Shown here piece after piece: positions 1-6,076 of a stretch of DNA of 6,581 bases. The stretch comes from Acidobacteriota bacterium (GTDB lineage: Bacteria > Acidobacteriota > Terriglobia > Terriglobales > Acidobacteriaceae): assembly GCA_021798655.1 (NCBI GenBank), contig JAJZFE010000232.1, positions 1 through 6,581 of the forward strand, given 5' to 3'. The position numbers were made by a program, and so were the translations under genes. Under the pieces are notes generated by a model, which did not search any database, was not told the origin of the DNA, and was given only the letters and a program-made list of their open reading frames with translations. The stretch's first letter is position 1. Each line of letters begins with the position of its first letter.

Positions 1-408
1 GGGGTGAGTGTACGGTGGGAGTTGTTCAACCGGGCGCGGAAGCATGAGTCTGCGATTGCGGCGTCGCATGAGCGGCAGGCGGGAGAAGAGTTGCGGGAGA
101 GCCGGGATGCGGTGACGCGGGATGTGTGGAGTGCGTACATCAGCTACCAGACGGCGCAGCGAAAGAATGCGGCGGCGATGGCGCTGCTGGAGGCTGCTAA
201 CCTGTCGTACACGTCGTCGCTGGATGCGTATCGGTATGGCGTAAAGAACCTGATTGATGTGGTGTCGGCGCAGCGGCAACTGGCGCAGGCGAAGCTGGCG
301 GGGGTGCAGGCGCGCTCCGATGTTTTGATGGATGCAGTGACGGTGGACTACGCGACGGGTGTGTTGCTGCATTCGGGCATCCAAGCTGGGACGGGGAGTG
401 TGAGATGA
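1..408 (+). CDS. TolC/OprM-family outer-membrane efflux channel, C-terminal part (5' end outside window)
   Basis: This is the last 135 codons of an outer-membrane factor that forms the exit duct of a tripartite efflux pump. The frame is open from base 1, so the gene starts upstream; the GTG at position 4 is an internal Val codon, not a start. The fragment opens with a W-E-L-F-N-R segment like the strand before the second helical hairpin of the family (usually W-x-L-F-D/N-x-G). A long Ala/Gln/Arg-rich helix follows, with R-D-V-W-S-A-Y-I-S-Y-Q, then the typical turn S-Y-T-S-S-L-D-A-Y-R-Y-G-V-K-N-L-I-D-V-V-S-A, then a second helix ending near D-Y-A-T-G-V-L. The Y-R-x-G-x-x-x-L-I-D-V pattern is characteristic of outer-membrane efflux proteins. 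Its TGA overlaps the next gene's ATG (ATGA), implying translational coupling. By operon context it would be the MdtP counterpart. The family call is firm; substrate and exact subfamily are not determinable. Confidence 0.9.
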   Translation, partial: GVSVRWELFNRARKHESAIAASHERQAGEELRESRDAVTRDVWSAYISYQTAQRKNAAAMALLEAANLSYTSSLDAYRYGVKNLIDVVSAQRQLAQAKLAGVQARSDVLMDAVTVDYATGVLLHSGIQAGTGSVR

Positions 409-674
409 ACGTTGCGGGGCGCGGTGTAAGGGCATTAGCCAGCGTGATGGTGTTGCTGAGTGCGGGGTGCAGGGCTGCGCCAGCGTTCGATATCAGCGGC
501 TCATTTTTTCCTGCGTGGATGCTGTGCCTGGCGGTTGGCATTGGGCTGACCTTTGGGGCTCGGTATGGGTTGATGCGTTTGCAGATTGCGGATGAGGTTG
601 GTCCGCCGGCTTTGATTTATCCGTGCCTGGTGGCGTTGTTTACGTGCCTGCTGTGGCTGCTGCTGTTTCGGTGA
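405..674 (+). CDS. ytcA: YtcA-like small membrane lipoprotein of the efflux operon
   Basis: This 89-residue protein of unknown function resembles E. coli YtcA (family DUF/YtcA), which sits beside mdtNOP. It has a short basic N-terminus, a hydrophobic stretch and a lipobox L-S-A-G-C with Cys22, so it is probably a lipoprotein. Two further hydrophobic segments follow (about residues 34-52 and 69-88), with the family-like pattern G-S-F-F-P-A-W-M-L-C after the lipobox and L-L-W-L-L-L-F near the C-terminus. The protein therefore looks like a lipid-anchored inner-membrane protein with two helices. Start choice: ATG 405 is preceded by GGGGAG (393-398) at 6-base spacing and overlaps the upstream stop by four bases. 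The gene ends 10 bases before the adaptor gene. A role as accessory or assembly factor of the pump is inferred from position only. The homology call rests on remembered similarity and on gene order. Confidence 0.82.
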   Translation: MNVAGRGVRALASVMVLLSAGCRAAPAFDISGSFFPAWMLCLAVGIGLTFGARYGLMRLQIADEVGPPALIYPCLVALFTCLLWLLLFR

Positions 675-684
675 AGGGATTGGG

Positions 685-1893
685 ATGACGATGACGACGA
701 GTGAAGTAGAGCGAGATGAACGCAGGCGCAAGGGCCGCGTGATCGGTGCGGCGATAGTGGTGCTGACGGTGTTGGTGGTGCTGGTGGCGGTGTGGCAGAC
801 GGATTCGCATCCGCGTACGGATGACGCGACGGTGCGGGTGAACTACATTACGGTGATTCCGGAGGTGAGCGGTCTGTTGGAGTCGCTGCCGGTCAAGGAC
901 AACCAGTATGTGAAGAAAGGCGATCTGCTGTTTTCGATTGATTGCCGTCCGTATGAGTATGTGCTGCAGCAGTCGCGTGCGAATCAAGCGCTGCTGGAGA
1001 GCCAGATTGTGGATGACCGGCGGCGGATAGCGGCGCAGGGGAGCGCGGTGGATGCGGCGCGTGCGGGGGTGCAGAGTTCGCATACGGGAGTGGCGGCTGC
1101 GGCGAGCAATATTGAGTCTGCTGCGGCTACGGTAGCGCGGGCACAGTCTGCTGCTGCGGCGGCACAGGCGCAGTTGACGCTGGCGACGGCGAATCTTGGG
1201 CGGATCGAACCGCTGCTGGCGAAGCAGTATGTGACCTATGAGCAGGTGGATCAGGCGAGGACTGCGGTTCGGGTGGCGCAGGAGAGTTACAACGGGGCTG
1301 AGTCGGCGTTGCTGCAGGCGCGGGCTCAGCAGGGGCAGGCGGTTGCGGGCAAGGCTGCGGCGGAGGCGGGGGTGTCGCAGGCGCAGGCGCATCTGGGGCA
1401 GGCGATCCATACAGTCGATACGGTGGACACGCTGCTGGCGCAGCGGCCGGTGCTGGCGGCGAAGGTGCTGGATGCGGAGTTGAATGTGGAGCGATGCCGG
1501 GTAGTGGCGCCGTTCGATGGCTATGTGACGAACCTGAATATCTCGGAGGGTGCGTATGCGCATCCGGGGGTGGCGATGTTTACGCTGCTGGATATGCGGA
1601 ACTGGTACGTGATTGCGAACTATCGCGAGTCGAAGCTGCGGTACATGAAGCCTGGGATGCACGCGGACCTGTACCTGATGGGGCATCCGGACCGGCGGTT
1701 CAGCGGGACGATCGAGAGTATTGGGTATGGGGTGCTGCCGGAGGATGCGCGGGTGGCGGAAGGGCTGCCGGAGGTGGATCGGACGTTGAACTGGGTGCAT
1801 CTGGCTGCGCGGTTCCCGGTGCGGATTCACGTGGACAATCCGGATCCTGAGGTGTTTCGGATGGGCGAGACGGCAGTGAGCGTGATTCGGTGA
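685..1893 (+). CDS. mdtN: HlyD/EmrA-type membrane fusion protein, MdtN-like
   Basis: This is the periplasmic adaptor (402 residues) that links an inner-membrane transporter to the outer-membrane channel. A basic cytoplasmic N-terminus (R13-K16) precedes one membrane helix (about 18-37), then T-D-D-A at 45-48, typical of EmrA/MdtN/AaeA proteins. The first lipoyl half spans about 55-86 (P-E-V-S-G, then V-K-D-N-Q-Y-V-K-K-G-D-L-L at 70-82). A long Ala/Gln-rich coiled-coil hairpin runs about 88-270, with its turn near L-L-A-K-Q-Y-V-T-Y-E-Q-V-D at 177-189. The second lipoyl half starts at V-V-A-P-F-D-G-Y-V (273-281), and a beta-barrel region with N-W-Y-V-I-A-N-Y follows from about 306. The start ATG 685 has AAGGGA (674-679) 5 bases upstream; ATG 691 is a possible alternative. 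It is longer than E. coli MdtN (about 343 residues), mostly in the hairpin. The family is certain; the mdtN name rests on the YtcA and FUSC neighbours. Confidence 0.9.
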   Translation: MTMTTSEVERDERRRKGRVIGAAIVVLTVLVVLVAVWQTDSHPRTDDATVRVNYITVIPEVSGLLESLPVKDNQYVKKGDLLFSIDCRPYEYVLQQSRANQALLESQIVDDRRRIAAQGSAVDAARAGVQSSHTGVAAAASNIESAAATVARAQSAAAAAQAQLTLATANLGRIEPLLAKQYVTYEQVDQARTAVRVAQESYNGAESALLQARAQQGQAVAGKAAAEAGVSQAQAHLGQAIHTVDTVDTLLAQRPVLAAKVLDAELNVERCRVVAPFDGYVTNLNISEGAYAHPGVAMFTLLDMRNWYVIANYRESKLRYMKPGMHADLYLMGHPDRRFSGTIESIGYGVLPEDARVAEGLPEVDRTLNWVHLAARFPVRIHVDNPDPEVFRMGETAVSVIR

Positions 1894-1911
1894 TGTTGCG
1901 GGTAAGGATGT

Positions 1912-3927
1912 ATGGGCGAGCGTAGCTGGCTGGACTTTATTCGCGATGAACTGGCGCCGTATCCGCAGCGGTTGAGCGGGACGCTGCGGGACACGTTGTC
2001 GGTGACGCTGGCGGTGGTACTGGTGATGACGCTGCGGGTGCATGCGGCGGCGATCGGGATCTATTACATATTTTTGCTGGCTCGGCAGACTCCGTCGCTG
2101 TCGTTTCTATCGGGTTTGCGGAGTCTGGTCTCGATTGCGGCGGGTGTTGGGAGCTGCCTGCTGCTGATTCAGATGACGGACAACGATCCTATCGCCCGGG
2201 TGGTGGGGCTGATGGTGTGCATGGCGGCGACGGGTTTTATGCTGTCGGCGAGCAGTCTGGGAGCAGAGGCGATTGCGTTTTCGCTGTTCTGGTTTACTAC
2301 GCTGGCGGGGTGGGATGGACATCGTCCGGCGGAGCAGACGGTGGAGTCGTCGTTGTGGGTGGTGGCGGCGACGGCACTGAGCGTGGGTTGTGCGGTGGCG
2401 GTGGAGTATGTGTTTGGCGGGCAGAGTCCTGTGGTGAGCCTGAAGGAGGAGATGGAGCGTCGCCTGGAGGCGGTGGAGGAGATCTTTCGGCTGTATGCGG
2501 AGGGAGCGGGCGAGGTGTCGCTACAGGGAGTGCGGCGGCGGGTGGTGGTGTTGTCGCATGCAGGACAGCAGCGGATGCAGCGGGTGTATGAGCGGATTGT
2601 GGAGCGGAACCTGCATACGCGGGAGTTGCCGCCGGGTACGCGGGTTCGGATTCCGATGCTGGCGGAGTTGATGGACCTGGTGGCGGCTTTCTCGTTGGAG
2701 CACCGGAACGGGGTAGACGAGCCGCTGCGGGTTGTGTGCGGGGAGATAGCGCAGTTGTGTGGGCGGACCCGGGCGGGCGATGCCGTTGAGTCGGTGGGGT
2801 ATGAGGCGTCGCATGGTGAGGACTGGCTGGGCCGGATACGGCAGACGCTGCATGAACTGAACTCGATGCCTGCGGTGGTGGAGGAGACGGAGAGCGAAGT
2901 GTTGATGACGCCGTTGACGTCGAGCCAGCAACCAATCTTTGCTGCGGATGCGTTTACCAATCCGCAGCATGTGAATTTTGGGCTGAAGATGTCGGCTGCG
3001 GCGACGATTTGCTATGTGTTTTACAACGCTGTGGGTTGGCCCGGCATTGCGACGTCGGTGGTGACGGTGATGATTACGGCGGTGAGTACGACGGCAGCGA
3101 TGAAGCAGAAGCAGTTGTTCCGGATGCTGGGTGCGGTGCTGGGCGGCGGAATTGGGATTGTGTCGGTGAGTGTGTTGTTTCCTTCGATGGATTCGATTAC
3201 GTCGCTGCTGGTGCTGGTGGCGCTGGTGACGTTTGGATCAGCGTGGATGGCACGGAGTCCGCGGACGAGCTATGTGGGGATGCAGACGGCACTGGCGTTC
3301 TACCTAGTGGCGTTCCAATCGTTTGGTGCGCCGGTGGCGATGGCACCGGCACGGGATCGTGTGGTGGGGGTGGGGCTAGGACTACTGGTGATGTGGTTTA
3401 TCTTCGACCAGATATCGCCGGTACGGACGGCGTGGGCGATGCGACGGGGCTTTGCGACGCTGTTGCGGGAGACGGCGGAGTTGTTTCGAGTGGGCGCGAT
3501 GGAGAAGCCCCAGGCGATCCGTCTGGCGGAGGCGAACAAGCTGCGCTACTCGGTAGGGCTGGAGATGCTGCGGTTGCGAGAGATGCATGAAGCGGTGAGC
3601 TACGAGTTTGGTGCGGACCGTGAGATGCATATGCGCGAGAGCGAGCGGATTATGCAGGCATCAATTGCTGCTGCGGCGTTGTTCTGGTCGGGGCTGGCCT
3701 CGTTGACGCAGGAGTTGGGTGAAGACGCTACGTTGCTGGCGAGGCGGCGGATGCTGGGTGAGAATCTGGAACGGATGGCCGAGAGCTACGAGGGGCGGGG
3801 CGTGGTTGCGGTGGAGGAGCGTGGGGCCGGAGTGCCCGGGGTTCCGGTGGAGATGGTGGCGGAGGGTGCGACGGGTGCGATGGCCCGGTATCTGGAGCTG
3901 TGCGCTCTTCTGCCAGACACGGACTGA
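1912..3927 (+). CDS. mdtO: FUSC-family (fusaric acid resistance / aromatic acid exporter) inner-membrane protein, MdtO-like
   Basis: This is the probable inner-membrane component of the pump, 671 residues, close to the roughly 680 of E. coli MdtO. It has the two-module layout of FUSC proteins. A first block of about six membrane helices covers residues 25-166. A charged soluble region follows (about 172-340; V-S-L-K-E-E-M-E-R-R-L-E). The second membrane block begins after A-A-D-A-F-T-N-P (344-351) and runs to about 503. It contains I-C-Y-V-F-Y-N-A-V-G-W-P-G-I and M-A-R-S-P-R-T-S-Y-V-G-M-Q, both closely echoing MdtO. A helical cytoplasmic C-terminus with R-x-R-E-M-H-E-A ends the protein. AAGGA (1904-1908) lies only 3 bases before ATG 1912, rather close, but no better start is evident. 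The gene begins 18 bases after the adaptor. Family members export aromatic acids, fusaric acid or drugs; the substrate here is unknown. Confidence 0.9.
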   Translation: MGERSWLDFIRDELAPYPQRLSGTLRDTLSVTLAVVLVMTLRVHAAAIGIYYIFLLARQTPSLSFLSGLRSLVSIAAGVGSCLLLIQMTDNDPIARVVGLMVCMAATGFMLSASSLGAEAIAFSLFWFTTLAGWDGHRPAEQTVESSLWVVAATALSVGCAVAVEYVFGGQSPVVSLKEEMERRLEAVEEIFRLYAEGAGEVSLQGVRRRVVVLSHAGQQRMQRVYERIVERNLHTRELPPGTRVRIPMLAELMDLVAAFSLEHRNGVDEPLRVVCGEIAQLCGRTRAGDAVESVGYEASHGEDWLGRIRQTLHELNSMPAVVEETESEVLMTPLTSSQQPIFAADAFTNPQHVNFGLKMSAAATICYVFYNAVGWPGIATSVVTVMITAVSTTAAMKQKQLFRMLGAVLGGGIGIVSVSVLFPSMDSITSLLVLVALVTFGSAWMARSPRTSYVGMQTALAFYLVAFQSFGAPVAMAPARDRVVGVGLGLLVMWFIFDQISPVRTAWAMRRGFATLLRETAELFRVGAMEKPQAIRLAEANKLRYSVGLEMLRLREMHEAVSYEFGADREMHMRESERIMQASIAAAALFWSGLASLTQELGEDATLLARRRMLGENLERMAESYEGRGVVAVEERGAGVPGVPVEMVAEGATGAMARYLELCALLPDTD

Positions 3928-4009
3928 TGCTGGTGGATCGCGAGGGAGGGACGACTGGGTGATTGGTAGAGGCTGAGCAAGGCGCTACGTCTTACAATGA
4001 ATTGGGACG
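3927..4009 (+). other. 82-base spacer between the pump operon and the transglycosylase gene
   Basis: This spacer separates two functionally unrelated genes. I see no hairpin with a T-run that would act as an intrinsic terminator for the pump operon. An 11-codon frame starts at ATG 3927, overlapping the mdtO-like stop as TGATG, and ends at TGA 3960-3962. It is too short and unremarkable to call a gene. The only promoter-like element is TACAAT at 3993-3998, listed separately. Confidence 0.5.
3993..3998 (+). promoter_or_regulatory. Candidate -10 element for the lytic transglycosylase gene
   Basis: TACAAT matches the sigma70 -10 consensus at 5 of 6 positions in an otherwise GC-rich spacer. No convincing -35 hexamer lies 16-18 bases upstream; CTGAGC at 3973-3978 is poor and too near. 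If used, transcription would begin around 4004-4006, leaving almost no leader before ATG 4010 and about 14 bases before the in-frame ATG 4019. The call is weak. Confidence 0.3.
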
Positions 4010-5920
4010 ATGGTGCGGATGATCTTGAGAACTGTGTGGCGGCGATGGAGTGTGGTGCTGGCGTGTATGCCGCTGGTGATGTTGGCGGGGTGTCCACAGG
4101 ATAAGGCAGCAGCACCGGGTAAGGTGAGTGCTAAGAGCACGGCTCCGGCGTTGGGGAGCACAGAGGGTGGGGGCAGCGATGCGAGTGCAACTGCAGGTAC
4201 GGCGACGGCGGCGCAGGTAGCGGAGAGTGCGGCCAAGTCGCGGAAGGTACAGCAACTGATTGACCGGGTGGAGGCGGCGTACCGGAGTGGAGTGGAGAAC
4301 TACCGTGCGGCGCGTCTGGATGCGGCGCGTCTGGACTTTGATTCCGCTGTGGACATGATGCTGTCGAGCGGGATGGATGTGAAGGGCGATCCGCAGTTGT
4401 CGGACGAGTTTGAGTTGTTGCTGGACCGGGTGAACTCGCTGGAGCTGGCGGCGTTGAAGCAGGGGAATGGATTTTCTCCCACGCTGGAGGCGGCGCCACT
4501 GGATGCGGCGAACGAGGTGACGTTTCCTGCGAACGCTGCGTTGACGGCGAAGGTTACCGCGGAGTTGAAAAATACGCAGTCTGACTTTCCGCTGGTGGTG
4601 AACGACTATGTGGCTGGATTCATCAGCTATTTTTCGAATTCACCGGGAGGCCATGCACATCTGCTGCGTAGCCTGGAGCGTGCGGGCAAGTACAAGGAGA
4701 TGATTTCGAAGAACCTGCGGGATGCAGGGGTGCCGCAGGATTTGATTTATCTGGCGGTGGCGGAGTCGGGGTTTCAGCCGCAGGCGTTGAATGCGCGGTC
4801 GGGAGCGGGTGGGATGTGGCAGTTCATGCCGACGGGTGCGTATGGGTTGGCGCGGAACGGGTGGTATGACGAGCGGTTCGATCCGGAGAAGAGTTCGAAG
4901 GCCTACGCGAAGTACATGAAGACGCTGTACGACCAGTTTGGGGATTGGTATCTGGCGATGGCGGCGTATGACTGGGGTCCGGGAAATGTGCAGCGGGCGG
5001 TGATGAAGACGGGGTATGCCGACTTCTGGGAGTTGTACAAGCGCAATGTTCTTCCGGGCGAGACGAAGAATTATGTTCCGGGCATTATTGCGGCGATCAT
5101 CATGGCGAAGAACCCGACGCAGTATGGACTGGACACGATGGTTCCGGAGCCTGCGGTGGTGTCGGACACGGTGACGGTAGATTATGCGATTGATCTGCGG
5201 CTGGTGGCGGATGTGACGGGATCGTCGCTGCAGGAGATTGTGGCGCTGAACCCGAGCCTGCTGCGGATGACGACACCGCGGGAGATGACGTATGACCTGC
5301 ATATTCCGGTGGGGACGAAGGACGTGTTTGCGGAGCGGGTGAAGGCGATACCAGATGACAAGCGGGCGAGTTGGCGGTTCCATGTGGTGCGTGCGGGCGA
5401 GACTCTGGATGGGATTGCGAGTGGGCTGCATGCGCGGGTGAGCGAGATTGCGACGGTGAACGGGATCAACGCTGGGGATGGCGTGGATACGGGCGATGAG
5501 TTGGTGATACCGCTGGCGAGTGCGTCGAGTGTGGCTCGTCCACAGCGGTATACGGTACGCAAGGGCGATACGCTGGTGACGGTTGCGGACCGGTTCAATG
5601 TGTCGGTGGAGGAGTTGCGGCGGTGGAATCATCTATCGTCGAGCACGATGAAGCCGGGGAAGGTGCTGCATGTTGCGGAGCCGGTGAAGCTGGGACCTGT
5701 GACGCGGATTCGTGGCAGGAAGGCACGGAGCGGTGCGGGCCCGACGAGTAAGAGCAAGGGGACGAGTGCGACGAAGAGTGCGCACAGCAAGGGTTCGAGC
5801 AAGGGTACGGTGTCGTCGACGAAGAGCGCACATGCGAAGTCGAGTGGCGCTGGGGGAGCGAAGTCGGCAGGGACGACGACGGCGAGACGATCGAAATCGA
5901 AACGAAAAGCTACACGATGA
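4010..5920 (+). CDS. mltD: MltD-type membrane-bound lytic murein transglycosylase with LysM domains and basic C-terminal tail
   Basis: This 636-residue lipoprotein should cleave the MurNAc-GlcNAc bond of peptidoglycan in the periplasm. The N-terminus is basic then hydrophobic, with lipobox M-L-A-G-C (Cys28). A Ser/Ala/Gly-rich linker follows to about 75, then a helical charged domain (about 78-150) of unknown role. The SLT domain (about 225-370) shows the catalytic Glu in L-A-V-A-E-S-G-F (Glu252), then G-G-M-W-Q-F-M-P (267-274) and A-A-Y-D-W-G-P-G-N (318-326). A degenerate LysM-like segment lies near 390-440. Two clear LysM repeats follow at about 455-502 (V-R-A-G-E-T-L) and 512-558 (V-R-K-G-D-T-L), for binding glycan. 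Residues 566-636 form a tail with 20 Lys/Arg and no acidic residue. The start may be ATG 4010 or ATG 4019 (Met4); neither has a strong Shine-Dalgarno, and both keep the signal peptide. The E. coli enzyme is about 450 residues, so the N-terminal domain and tail are extra. Confidence 0.93.
   Translation: MVRMILRTVWRRWSVVLACMPLVMLAGCPQDKAAAPGKVSAKSTAPALGSTEGGGSDASATAGTATAAQVAESAAKSRKVQQLIDRVEAAYRSGVENYRAARLDAARLDFDSAVDMMLSSGMDVKGDPQLSDEFELLLDRVNSLELAALKQGNGFSPTLEAAPLDAANEVTFPANAALTAKVTAELKNTQSDFPLVVNDYVAGFISYFSNSPGGHAHLLRSLERAGKYKEMISKNLRDAGVPQDLIYLAVAESGFQPQALNARSGAGGMWQFMPTGAYGLARNGWYDERFDPEKSSKAYAKYMKTLYDQFGDWYLAMAAYDWGPGNVQRAVMKTGYADFWELYKRNVLPGETKNYVPGIIAAIIMAKNPTQYGLDTMVPEPAVVSDTVTVDYAIDLRLVADVTGSSLQEIVALNPSLLRMTTPREMTYDLHIPVGTKDVFAERVKAIPDDKRASWRFHVVRAGETLDGIASGLHARVSEIATVNGINAGDGVDTGDELVIPLASASSVARPQRYTVRKGDTLVTVADRFNVSVEELRRWNHLSSSTMKPGKVLHVAEPVKLGPVTRIRGRKARSGAGPTSKSKGTSATKSAHSKGSSKGTVSSTKSAHAKSSGAGGAKSAGTTTARRSKSKRKATR
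4306..4335 (+). repeat. Perfect 15-bp tandem duplication inside the transglycosylase gene
   Basis: TGCGGCGCGTCTGGA occurs twice with no gap (4306-4320 and 4321-4335). The duplication is in frame and gives A-A-R-L-D-A-A-R-L-D in the helical N-terminal domain. Identity at wobble positions as well suggests a recent slippage event rather than an old protein repeat. Confidence 0.9.
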
Positions 5921-5935
5921 GTTACCTTGCAAAAA

Positions 5936-5971
5936 AGATTGCTTGCCTTCGGTAGCGGACCGATGCAATCT
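5936..5971. repeat. Imperfect inverted repeat (nested hairpin) downstream of the transglycosylase gene
   Basis: The outer arms AGATTGC (5936-5942) and GCAATCT (5965-5971) are perfect complements over 7 bp. Inside, TCGGT (5949-5953) and ACCGA (5959-5963) form a 5-bp stem with a 5-base loop, leaving an asymmetric bulge of 6 and 1 bases. On the + strand no T-run follows, so it is not a classical terminator for the upstream gene. Read on the - strand, the hairpin is followed by T6 (complement of A5931-5936), as in an intrinsic terminator for leftward transcription. It ends 2 bases before the extended -10 that starts at 5974, so it could also be an operator. Confidence 0.55.
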
Positions 5972-5973
5972 AT

Positions 5974-5982
5974 TGCTAGAAT
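5974..5982 (+). promoter_or_regulatory. Extended -10 promoter candidate for the acidic/lysine-rich gene
   Basis: TGCTAGAAT fits the extended -10 pattern TG-N-TATAAT, with 5 of 6 matches in the hexamer (5977-5982). No good -35 lies 17 bases upstream, which extended -10 promoters tolerate. Transcription would start near 5989, giving a leader of about 88 bases before ATG 6077. The AT-rich patch stands out against the surrounding GC-rich DNA. Confidence 0.42.
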
Positions 5983-6076
5983 TCGTGCCGCGGGATGTAG
6001 TGTGTAGAAGAAGTATTACCCGAGCAATTTGAGTCCGCGCAGTAGGAACCGAAAAAGCAGCGAGGGGAATAAGACG

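Noticed and set aside
640..2043. 467-codon open frame on the - strand
   Set aside because: It lies opposite the well-supported YtcA-like, MdtN-like and MdtO-like genes, and its product is dominated by His, Arg, Gln and Pro. It is the reverse complement of NNG-rich codons, not a gene.
2169..2970. Several - strand open frames of 149-263 codons
   Set aside because: They are mutually overlapping shadows of the FUSC gene with Ser/Pro/Thr or His/Arg-rich composition and no conserved motif.
3360..3390. G-runs suggesting a G-quadruplex
   Set aside because: Only two runs reach four or more G; the rest are GG. Similar runs occur throughout this G-rich strand, so there is no specific signal.
3009..3590. 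193-codon + strand frame overlapping the FUSC gene
   Set aside because: It is a frame-shifted reading of the second membrane block, rich in Gly/Asp/Cys, and the main frame matches MdtO throughout.
3927..3962. 11-codon frame overlapping the FUSC stop (TGATG)
   Set aside because: It is very short, with no conserved feature visible; such overlaps arise by chance.
4640..5632. 330-codon open frame on the - strand
   Set aside because: It is wholly opposite the SLT and LysM coding region and is rich in His/Arg/Pro with no recognisable domain.
5936..5982. Intrinsic terminator for the transglycosylase gene
   Set aside because: The hairpin has a weak, bulged stem and is not followed by a T-run on the + strand.
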